Shown piece by piece: positions 8,224-15,714 of a DNA stretch of 36,607 bases. The position numbers and the translations under genes are program-made. Source of the stretch: an uncultured Bacteroidales bacterium (GTDB lineage Bacteria; Bacteroidota; Bacteroidia; Bacteroidales; Bacteroidaceae); NCBI GenBank assembly GCA_902784475.1, contig CACZUX010000025.1, forward strand, positions 1-36,607, in the 5' to 3' direction. How positions within the stretch are numbered: position 1 is the first letter of the stretch; every line of letters begins with the position of its first letter. The notes under the pieces are model-generated. The model ran no database searches, was not told where the DNA came from, and saw only the letters and a list, made by a program, of their open reading frames with translations.

Positions 8224-9909
8224 ATGAAAAAGTCTATTCTTTTTGCAGGCATGGCAGTGGTGCTGTCCATGACCTCTTGCAGCAAGCTGAAGCTTACGGC
8301 AGACAATTTCAAAGTGACGCCCACCCCTTTGGAGGAGGTTGGCGGTCAGGTTCCTGCAACCATTACGGCAAATTTCCCCGAGAAGTGCATTCCCAAGAAG
8401 GCCGTTGTAACGGTGACTCCCGTCCTGAAGTATGAAGGCGGCGAAGCTGCCAGCGAGAGCGCCACATTCCAGGGCCAGAAGGTTGAAGGTAACGGCACCT
8501 CCGTTCAGTATAAAGTGGGTGGCACTTACAACATGAAGGCCAACTGGGCTTACCAGGACGCCATGCTGAAGAGCGATCTCTATGCCCGCTTCGACGCCAA
8601 GGTCGGCAAGAAGGCCAAACAGTTGCCCGACGTGAAGATTGGCTACGGTATTCTGGCTACCTCTCAGCTCCTGCGTTATACCACTGTAACCGGTGCTGTT
8701 GCTCCCGATGCTTACCAGCGCATCATCGCTCAGAAGCAGGAGGCCAACATCAAGTTTCTCATCAATCAGGCCAATCTTCGCACCAGCGAGACCGGCAGTG
8801 TGAGCATCCAGGATCTCGTGAAGATTCTCAAGGAGATCAACGACAACAACGAGACCCGTGCTCTGCAGGGCATCGAGGTGAGCGCCTACGCTTCTCCCGA
8901 CGGTAAGTACGACTTCAACGAGAAGCTGGCCGAAAAGCGTCAGGATGTTTCCGATAAGTTCCTCAAGGGCCAACTTAAGAAGATTGGCATGAAGGCCGAC
9001 GTGAACACCAAGTACACCGCTGAGGACTGGGACGGCTTCCAGCAGCTGATCAGCCAGAGCAACCTTCAGGACAAGGAGGTGATTCTGCGCGTCCTCTCCA
9101 TGTATCAGGATCCCGAAGAGCGTGAGCAGCAGATTCGCAACATGAGCAGCGTTTACACCGAGATTGCTGACGGTATCCTGCCCGAGTTGCGTCGTGCCCG
9201 CCTGCTTGTTAACTATGATGTGATCGGCCGCAGCGACGAGCAGATCATCGCCCAGTTCAACGAGGATCCCAACAAGCTCTCTGTTGAGGAGATGCTCTAC
9301 GGTGGCAACCGCCTGATGACCGATCCCGCTCAGAAGACCGCTTGGTATGCCAAGACTCAGGAGATCTATCCCAGCGACTACCGTGCATTCAACAACCAGG
9401 CTCAGCTGGCCATCATGAGTGGTGACAACCAGCAGGCTGAGGCTTACCTGAACAAGGCTGCTGCCATCAATGCCAACGCTCCCGAGGTGAACGCCAACAA
9501 GGCCATCCTCGCCATGAAGAGCGGCGACATCGCTGCAGCAGAGCAGTACATGGGCAAGGCCAGCGGTGCTGACAGCTATCAGGAGGTTCAGGGTGCTTTG
9601 AACATTGCCAAAGGCAATTACGCACAGGCTGACAGAAATCTCGCCGGTGTGAACACTAACAGCGCAGCTTTGGCACAGATTCAGGCCAAGAACTATGTTG
9701 CTGCCAGAAACACTCTGGCCAACGTGAAGGATCAGAGCGCTGTGACCAGCTATCTGAAGGCAGTTCTCGGTGCCCGCACCAACGACAGCGCTGCTGTTGC
9801 CAACGGCTTGAAGGAGGCCATTGCCAAGGATCCCTCTTTCGCCAAGCGTGCTCTTAATGATGTTGAATTCGCAAACTACGCCAACGTCGTAGAGAGCGTA
9901 TGCAAGTAA
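8224..9909 (+). CDS. OmpA-like domain and TPR lipoprotein, probably abundant
   Basis: A 561-residue protein with a lipoprotein signal (MKKSILFAGMAVVLSMTSC, Cys19), so probably envelope-anchored. The N-terminal third is beta-rich (two Ig-like or barrel-like stretches up to about 165). The middle has the OmpA-like core IEVSAYASPDGKYDFNEKLAEKR (about 222-244), the fold that binds peptidoglycan, although the usual downstream Arg/Asp pattern is not clear. The last 200 residues are short helical TPR repeats rich in Ala, Gln and Asn. Codon choice looks strongly biased (AAG, CAG, GGC, GAG, CTG dominate), unlike its neighbours, which suggests high expression. ATG 8224 is preferred to 8179 because it gives a compact signal peptide. 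Exact function is not recognised; a structural link between envelope and peptidoglycan is inference. Confidence 0.85.
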   Translation: MKKSILFAGMAVVLSMTSCSKLKLTADNFKVTPTPLEEVGGQVPATITANFPEKCIPKKAVVTVTPVLKYEGGEAASESATFQGQKVEGNGTSVQYKVGGTYNMKANWAYQDAMLKSDLYARFDAKVGKKAKQLPDVKIGYGILATSQLLRYTTVTGAVAPDAYQRIIAQKQEANIKFLINQANLRTSETGSVSIQDLVKILKEINDNNETRALQGIEVSAYASPDGKYDFNEKLAEKRQDVSDKFLKGQLKKIGMKADVNTKYTAEDWDGFQQLISQSNLQDKEVILRVLSMYQDPEEREQQIRNMSSVYTEIADGILPELRRARLLVNYDVIGRSDEQIIAQFNEDPNKLSVEEMLYGGNRLMTDPAQKTAWYAKTQEIYPSDYRAFNNQAQLAIMSGDNQQAEAYLNKAAAINANAPEVNANKAILAMKSGDIAAAEQYMGKASGADSYQEVQGALNIAKGNYAQADRNLAGVNTNSAALAQIQAKNYVAARNTLANVKDQSAVTSYLKAVLGARTNDSAAVANGLKEAIAKDPSFAKRALNDVEFANYANVVESVCK

Positions 9910-9919
9910 TCAGGAGGTA

Positions 9920-10686
9920 GTGCGTCGAGCATCTTACCTTTTGTTCGTCCTTCTTCTCCTCACGGCTTGTGGGGGAACCTCAAGCAGGCAGACTTCTTCA
10001 TTTTCTCGGAAGAAGGCTACATGGAGAAGATAGACACCATCCACGTCAAGGACGGGTGTTTTGACTACCGTGTACCTCTGACCGCAGAGGAAGCCTCTTT
10101 CACCTTGGTTTATCCCAACTTCTCCACGTTGGATATCTTCGGCGGCAGCGGACAGCATGTGCATATCGAAGGTGATGCCCGCAGCCTGTCGGAAGTGGAG
10201 GTGGAGGGCGGCCGTGTCTCGGACGAGTATAAGGAAGAGTTCTACCGTCGCCGTGAGCAGGGTAAAAGTTTGTTGGAGAAAGGTAGAAAGCTGACTCCCT
10301 TTAAGTTGGTCACCCGCAAGGGCGACACCATCCGGCGTGACCAGTACAGGGGCCAGTGGCTTCTGATAGCTTTTTGGGCCGAGTGGTGTCCGGGCAGCAG
10401 CAGCGCCACGCGTGAGAGCCGTCTTTTTAAGAAAGCGTTGGGTAAGAAGGGCGAGGCCATCAGCTACAGTCTGGACACGGACACCTTGCTTGTCTCGCTT
10501 GACGAGCAACGCGACAGCATTGTCTGGCCTAGTGTGTGCGACAGACTTTCGTGGTGCAGTCCTCTGGTGCAATCCCTGGGCATCAGAGAGCTTCCGTTCT
10601 ATATCCTTGCCGACACTGCTCAGCGCATTGTGGCCTTCGGCAGCAGTTGGAATAAGGATATTGCGCCCGCTTTACCCAAACACTAA
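9920..10686 (+). CDS. DUF4369/thioredoxin-like (TlpA family) lipoprotein with signal peptide and body in different frames
   Basis: The body (9967-10686) has a DUF4369-like N-terminal part (ADFFIFSEEGYMEKIDTI, DGCFDYRV) and a thioredoxin-like domain (LLIAFWAEWCPGSS, then RELPFYILAD with the cis-Pro region). TlpA-like proteins of this sort act on periplasmic disulfides, but here the second active-site Cys is Ser (WCPGS), so classical disulfide chemistry is doubtful. No signal peptide is in frame. Instead GTG 9920, two bases after AGGAGG (9912-9917) and 10 bp after the previous stop, encodes a clean lipoprotein signal (RRASYLLFVLLLLTACGG) in another frame. Adding one G in the run at 9971-9975, or a -1 slip there, joins the two as ...LTACGGNLKQADFF. 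Assembly error, phase variation or programmed frameshifting are all possible. The unbroken part alone starts at TTG 9967. Confidence 0.75.
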
Positions 10687-10699
10687 TCCCCTTCGTCCG

Positions 10700-11605
10700 A
10701 TGATATATGCAATAGGAGAAACAGTGATGGATATCCTCTTCAAAGAGGACAAACCCATAGATGCAGTGCCGGGAGGCTCTGCGTTCAACAGTGTCATATC
10801 CATCGGCCGTGTCGGTGTGCCTTGCGCTTTTATCGGTTACACGGGCAAAGACCATGTCGGTGATCTCACCGTAGACTTCTTGAAGACCAACGGCGTGGAT
10901 GTCCGCTTTTTTGAGCAAAAAGACAAAGTGAAGAGTTGTATATCACTGGCTTTCCTGGATGAACGGGGCGATGCCCACTATGTGTTTTATAAAGACACGC
11001 CGGTTTCCAATTCCCTGTTGGACCGGAAACTTGGATTCCAAGCCGGTGACATCCTCCTGCTCGGTTCGTATTATGCCGTCAGTGCCGGCACCAGAAGCCA
11101 GATTAAGGGTGTCTTGGATGCCGCAGCGACAGCCGGTGCAACCGTGTATTATGATTTGAACTTCCGTAGCAGTCATAAAGATGAGTTGCCGGAGTTGATG
11201 CCTGCCATTCTTGACAATTTCCGACGGGCTACCGTTGTGAGGGGGTCAGCCGACGATTTTGAGGTGATGTGGGGGGAGCGCGATGCGCGTAAGATATATA
11301 AGGAGCATATCGCCCGGTATTGCAGGATATTTATATGCACATCCGGCGCCGGACGCATCACGGTGTGTACACCAAATGACGTCTGGGATTTTGATGTTCA
11401 GCAGGTTACCGATGTGGTGAGCACGGTGGGGGCTGGCGACAATTTCAACGCGGGCTTCCTGTGTGCTCTGGCCCGGCGACAGATACCGTTGTCCGGAGAT
11501 ATTGAAAAGACGGACATGGCTCCATTGATTGAAAGCGGTGTACGTTTTGCTTCTGCGGTGTGCCGAAGCACTGAAAATTACGTCCCCGTTTCATTTAAAT
11601 TGTGA
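10700..11605 (+). CDS. PfkB-family carbohydrate kinase (fructokinase-like)
   Basis: A 301-residue cytoplasmic sugar kinase that would phosphorylate a sugar with ATP; PfkB members include fructokinase, ribokinase and 2-keto-3-deoxygluconate kinase. Visible signatures: N-terminal GETVMDILF, the substrate loop VPGGSAFNSVISIGRVG (about 28-44), and the C-terminal ATP/anion-hole motif DVVSTVGAGDNFNAGF, with the catalytic Asp in GAGD. Length fits. The ATG at 10700 is 13 bp after the preceding stop; the longer frame upstream lies inside the previous gene. fmt begins 4 bp after its stop, so it is mid-operon. The specific substrate is not deducible. Confidence 0.9.
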   Translation: MIYAIGETVMDILFKEDKPIDAVPGGSAFNSVISIGRVGVPCAFIGYTGKDHVGDLTVDFLKTNGVDVRFFEQKDKVKSCISLAFLDERGDAHYVFYKDTPVSNSLLDRKLGFQAGDILLLGSYYAVSAGTRSQIKGVLDAAATAGATVYYDLNFRSSHKDELPELMPAILDNFRRATVVRGSADDFEVMWGERDARKIYKEHIARYCRIFICTSGAGRITVCTPNDVWDFDVQQVTDVVSTVGAGDNFNAGFLCALARRQIPLSGDIEKTDMAPLIESGVRFASAVCRSTENYVPVSFKL

Positions 11606-11609
11606 TGTG

Positions 11610-12533
11610 ATGAGGGATAAAAAGACATTGAGAATTGTGTATATGGGCACGCCGGAGTTTGCCGTAGCAGCTCTGGAAGCGCTTGTGGAGGGCGGCTATA
11701 ATGTGGTCGGGGTGGTCACCATGCCGGACAAGCCCGTGGGGCGTCACGGCAGCGTGTTGCAGGCCTCGCCCGTGAAACAGTATGCTCAGGAGAAGGGCCT
11801 TAAGGTGTTGCAGCCGGAGCGTCTGAAGGATGAGGCTTTTCTTGAGGAACTGCGTGCGCTGAGAGCCGACCTGCAAATCGTGGTAGCTTTCCGCATGTTG
11901 CCCGAAGTCGTATGGTCTATGCCTCCGTTGGGTACCTTTAACGCTCACGCTTCACTTCTGCCGAAATACCGTGGTGCGGCTCCGATCAATTGGGCCATCA
12001 TACGCGGTGAGCGTGAGACGGGCATGACGACATTCATGCTGAAACATGAGATAGACACCGGTGACATCATTCAGCAGGTTCGTGTGCCCATTTTTGAGAG
12101 CGATAACGCCGGTACGCTGCACGATCGTCTGATGACGCTCTCCGCCTCGTTAGTGACGGAGACGGTGGATTGTCTTCTTGAAGGCACTTTGATCACACAC
12201 CCTCAGGCGGATTCTGAGGCTACCGATGCACCCAAGATCTTTCGCGAGACGTGCAAAATCGATTGGAATCGACCTACCGTGGAGGTGCACAACTTCATCA
12301 GAGGCCTTTCGCCTTATCCCGGTGCATGGACGATGTTGGGCGACAAGGTGCTGAAGATTTTTGAAAGCACTCCTCATCCGGGAGAGCATGAAGCCCCCGG
12401 AACGTTATATTCCGACGGACGCTCTGTTTTGGAATTTTCCGCTGCTGATGGCGTAATCCGGGTGAAGACGCTTCAAATGGAGGGCAAAAAGCGTATGTCG
12501 ACGGAGGATTTCCTGCGTGGGACCAAATTATGA
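11610..12533 (+). CDS. fmt: Methionyl-tRNA formyltransferase
   Basis: Fmt formylates Met-tRNA(fMet) with 10-formyltetrahydrofolate for translation initiation. The 307-residue protein has the N-terminal formyltransferase fold with YMGTPEFAV (11-19), the folate loop SLLPKYRGAAPINWAI (115-130) and the catalytic triad Asn111, His113 and Asp149 (FNAHAS; IDTGDII). The C-terminal OB-like domain follows (FIRGLSPYPGAW). ATG 11610 lies 4 bp after the pfkB stop and aligns with the usual N-terminus. The next gene's ATG overlaps its TGA, so this is tight operon coupling. Confidence 0.97.
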   Translation: MRDKKTLRIVYMGTPEFAVAALEALVEGGYNVVGVVTMPDKPVGRHGSVLQASPVKQYAQEKGLKVLQPERLKDEAFLEELRALRADLQIVVAFRMLPEVVWSMPPLGTFNAHASLLPKYRGAAPINWAIIRGERETGMTTFMLKHEIDTGDIIQQVRVPIFESDNAGTLHDRLMTLSASLVTETVDCLLEGTLITHPQADSEATDAPKIFRETCKIDWNRPTVEVHNFIRGLSPYPGAWTMLGDKVLKIFESTPHPGEHEAPGTLYSDGRSVLEFSAADGVIRVKTLQMEGKKRMSTEDFLRGTKL

Positions 12534-14986
12534 AATGTTTTTCGGTCATATTCGTCTTTCTTGGTTTGCTGTCTTTAAATGTGAATGCGCAGCAAGCCAA
12601 TCCGATGTTCGGTGAGGACACCGTATCTGCAGCCTATATCCGTCAATGGGTGCACAACGGAGACTTTGTACACTACATGGAGTCCCAGAATGACCACATT
12701 GTGTATCAGGGTCTCCACAACGGACAATGGAGTCAGGGCGATCAGTTGATATTCTCGGTTGACGGCAATTCTTACCGCCAAAACCGCTATTACATGGAAG
12801 GATTCCGTATTTCCGACCGCTTCCGTTCCGGCAACACGCTTTATGTGCCCAACATAGAGCACTATAACACCACACTTGACGTACACTCCTCCCGCCTGTA
12901 TTTCAGTTTGGACGAGCAGGCCGAGGATTACGTTCAGGCTCAGTTTAACGCCGGTGGATTGGGTGAATATGACAAGAGCACGGCTGCGATAGTGCATCTT
13001 TTCCATAATGCGGGCTATGAGGATTTGTATAAGCAGAATTCGCTGACCAACCGCCAGCATATCACGGCTTCCGGCAACGTGGACATGGCTTTTACGCTGA
13101 AGGGGAAGGGGAGCCGCTGCCGGCAACATTTGTATGCGCAGTTCGGACAACGCCAGTTGCCGGCCTACGATCAAAACGGTCTGCTGGACGGTCGGGAATT
13201 GTATGGCGCCAACAACTACAAGGTTCAGTTCGACGGCCAACTGCCTCACGGGATGTGGCTCGACGGCTTGGGCTATCTGGTGAATTTCTCCGGCACAGGC
13301 AGTTTTGGCAGCGAATTCTATCTGAACCACAGAGAGGTCTCGGATCTTAAAACCTATTCGGCTTCTCTTTACGGACGCAAACGTATCATGTCATCGGACG
13401 GACGCCATCCTTCCGACATAGTTTCCGGCCTGACCTGGAGCACTAATGTGGTGAACCATACGGAGCTGAGATTCCGCCGCAACATCATTGACCAGGACGG
13501 TGAGAGTTTCGAGCCGTGGAGCCCAGACGGATCCACCCATGAGCTCACATGGTTTATCCGTTGGGAACGGCCGTTGTTGAATTGGTTGAAGCTCAGGGCC
13601 GAGGGCTATAATTCCATGATGCACTTTTCTCCCTCCACGACGGCGTGGAGCAACCTTGTCTATCAGCAGCATCAAGGGCAGGAAGTCTTCACACCTCTCT
13701 ATCAGATTGAATGGACTTCGCAAGCCTTCACCGGCGGTCTTTTGGAGAACAGCATCGGTCTGGAGGCAAATCACAATCTCTCGAAGAAGGTGTCGTTGCG
13801 TGCTCATCTGGATGCCACTTTGGACGGCTATCTGCTGAGTCAGGGACAGTCGACCGTATCTCCCAACTGGGAAGCCGGCATTTCGTTTGACATTCATCCC
13901 TGCCGCTGGTTCCAAATGGGTGTCAGCTTGCAGCACGACCGCATGGCTTATGGCATAGAACATTTGCGCTATTTCTCTACGCGATACATGAACGGCCGGG
14001 TCTATTACGACAATGCCGCAGGCGGTCGCGGCGCGTTGCTGACGACTACCGGCGGCGCTTATCATTCGAAATCCGGGCTGATGCAGCCGTCGTATCTGAC
14101 CTTGGAGATTCCCATTCGTTTCCGTTTTCAGGGGCGTAGGGGTAAACATGAGATTGTTTTGCAACAGACCTATCGCAAGTACATCAACCAGTGGTTCACT
14201 CAAATGACAGGCGGTGATGCAGCCAATGGATCCTGGCAGGACGACTGGTATTTCCTGAATCCTTCCGAGCGACAGTATGAGGTGGTTTATCAGCCCCACA
14301 GCTTGATGGGCGACGGCTTCCTTTTCAACACACCCTATTATATTTCTCAGCTGACGCGATATACCTACACAGGCAAGCGTTTTACTTGCTCCGTCTCATG
14401 GCAGAATATCATCGGAGCAGGTCTTCCGTTAGGACTCTCCAACGGGCCGGCAAGCAACAATTTCGGCACGCTTTCCGAACTTTCCGCCTCGCCCAACACT
14501 TTGCTGGTTTCAAGCAATAAAAACGCCAAGACACCGGCCGTGGGGCGTCTGGATCAGGATAAGGGTTTCGTTCTGCGCACGTATTTCGGTTACAACATCT
14601 GCCGTTGGGTGCAGGCGGGTCTCCTCTTCAAGTGGACAGACGGTCAGCCTTTCAGCATTTTCAACACCAACATCCGAGCTGATGCGCCGGGCAACACACA
14701 AGCAGCCATACGTCCCAGTTCCACGCGTGGCACCAATCCGACTGATGGCGACTTTGGCACGCGTGAGTCGGCTATTTTCAATTTTGATTTTCATGTTCGC
14801 GCCCAGTGGGAGGCCGCTGGCCACCCCATGTCTCTGACGCTGCTTTGCTACAATTTGTGGGACTTTGGCAACGTGCTCAACGAGTACACGTTCCCCCAGG
14901 GAGTGCGCGGCATGAATGAGCGCGGTCACAATATGTGTCTCACCATTCCCCGCGGCTTGATTACAACCTTTAAAGTGGGCTTGTAG
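12530..14986 (+). CDS. Outer-membrane beta-barrel protein, TonB-dependent-receptor-like but without a recognisable plug
   Basis: An 818-residue secreted protein with a signal peptide (about residues 1-20, ending VNA before QQ) and a long body of alternating polar/aromatic strands separated by Gly/Asn/Asp turns, typical of a large outer-membrane barrel. The last third (Trp/Tyr-rich strands such as RYTYTGKRFTCSVSW, LLFKWTDGQPFSIFN, LTLLCYNLWDFGNVLNEY) resembles the barrel of TonB-dependent receptors. I see no carboxypeptidase-like domain, TonB box or plug motif. The C-terminus (TTFKVGL) lacks the usual terminal Phe. Its ATG overlaps the fmt stop by 4 bp, so it is expressed from the fmt operon. 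Ligand and function are unknown; a plug-less relative of the TonB receptor barrel is my best description. Confidence 0.7.
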   Translation: MKCFSVIFVFLGLLSLNVNAQQANPMFGEDTVSAAYIRQWVHNGDFVHYMESQNDHIVYQGLHNGQWSQGDQLIFSVDGNSYRQNRYYMEGFRISDRFRSGNTLYVPNIEHYNTTLDVHSSRLYFSLDEQAEDYVQAQFNAGGLGEYDKSTAAIVHLFHNAGYEDLYKQNSLTNRQHITASGNVDMAFTLKGKGSRCRQHLYAQFGQRQLPAYDQNGLLDGRELYGANNYKVQFDGQLPHGMWLDGLGYLVNFSGTGSFGSEFYLNHREVSDLKTYSASLYGRKRIMSSDGRHPSDIVSGLTWSTNVVNHTELRFRRNIIDQDGESFEPWSPDGSTHELTWFIRWERPLLNWLKLRAEGYNSMMHFSPSTTAWSNLVYQQHQGQEVFTPLYQIEWTSQAFTGGLLENSIGLEANHNLSKKVSLRAHLDATLDGYLLSQGQSTVSPNWEAGISFDIHPCRWFQMGVSLQHDRMAYGIEHLRYFSTRYMNGRVYYDNAAGGRGALLTTTGGAYHSKSGLMQPSYLTLEIPIRFRFQGRRGKHEIVLQQTYRKYINQWFTQMTGGDAANGSWQDDWYFLNPSERQYEVVYQPHSLMGDGFLFNTPYYISQLTRYTYTGKRFTCSVSWQNIIGAGLPLGLSNGPASNNFGTLSELSASPNTLLVSSNKNAKTPAVGRLDQDKGFVLRTYFGYNICRWVQAGLLFKWTDGQPFSIFNTNIRADAPGNTQAAIRPSSTRGTNPTDGDFGTRESAIFNFDFHVRAQWEAAGHPMSLTLLCYNLWDFGNVLNEYTFPQGVRGMNERGHNMCLTIPRGLITTFKVGL

Positions 14987-15085
14987 TTTCTTGCGGGCAG
15001 CGGTTTATCCGTACGATTGATTCCGAAATGGAGTTGATGTTGAAAAAAAATGAGGAGGGATATCAGCTTTCTCCGAATAAAATCG

Positions 15086-15093
15086 TATATTTG
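15086..15093 (+). promoter_or_regulatory. Bacteroidota -7 box for the polysaccharide cluster
   Basis: TATATTTG, 23 bp before the rfbC ATG (15117), gives a leader of about 20 nt. It is the only good box in the 130-bp gap after the barrel gene and probably drives rfbC to glf. The rest of that gap holds no gene that I can support. Confidence 0.6.
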
Positions 15094-15116
15094 CGCAAAC
15101 GTATTGCAGTTGGTCA

Positions 15117-15680
15117 ATGGAAGTTATAAAAACCGCTATCGAGGGCGTTCTTATCATTGAACCCCGTGTGTTCAAGGACGCCAGAGGATATTTTTTTGAG
15201 AGTTTTTCCGAGCGCGAATTCTTTGAGAAGGTTCGCCCCATCCATTTTGTGCAGGACAATGAATCCATGTCGTCTTATGGTGTGATGCGTGGACTGCATT
15301 TTCAGCGTCCGCCCTTTACTCAGTCCAAGTTGGTGCGATGTGTTAGGGGTGCAGTCTTGGATGTTGCAGTAGATATTCGAAAGGGCTCTCCGACCTATGG
15401 GCAGCATGTTGCCGTTGAGCTTACTGAAGACAATCACCGTCAGTTTTTTGTGCCGCGTGGTTTTGCCCACGGTTTCTCGGTGTTGAGCGAGACGGCCGTG
15501 TTTCAATATAAATGTGACAATTTTTATGCACCTGAGGCCGATGATGGTATCTCCATCCTGGATGTCATTTTGGGCATTGATTGGAGAATCCCTGTAGAAA
15601 AGGCCATTCTCTCAGAGAAAGACACGAGGCATGTTTGTCTGAAGGATTTCGATTCTCCGTTTGACATCAATGTAGATTAA
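15117..15680 (+). CDS. rfbC: dTDP-4-dehydrorhamnose 3,5-epimerase
   Basis: RfbC/RmlC epimerises dTDP-4-keto-6-deoxyglucose at C3 and C5 on the way to dTDP-L-rhamnose. The 187-residue cupin shows FKDARGYFFESFS, GLHFQRPPFTQSKLVR with catalytic His61 and Lys71, DVAVDIRKGSPT, VPRGFAHGF and Tyr131 (FQYKC), all standard. Its partners rfbA, rfbB and rfbD are not in the window, so they must be elsewhere, or the enzyme may serve a related dTDP-deoxysugar. It leads the glycan cluster and sits 34 bp before the tandem glycosyltransferase. Base composition drops toward AT from this gene on. Confidence 0.95.
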   Translation: MEVIKTAIEGVLIIEPRVFKDARGYFFESFSEREFFEKVRPIHFVQDNESMSSYGVMRGLHFQRPPFTQSKLVRCVRGAVLDVAVDIRKGSPTYGQHVAVELTEDNHRQFFVPRGFAHGFSVLSETAVFQYKCDNFYAPEADDGISILDVILGIDWRIPVEKAILSEKDTRHVCLKDFDSPFDINVD

Positions 15681-15714
15681 TTTCTTGGAATCAAATAAAT
15701 AGGAATCTAATACT

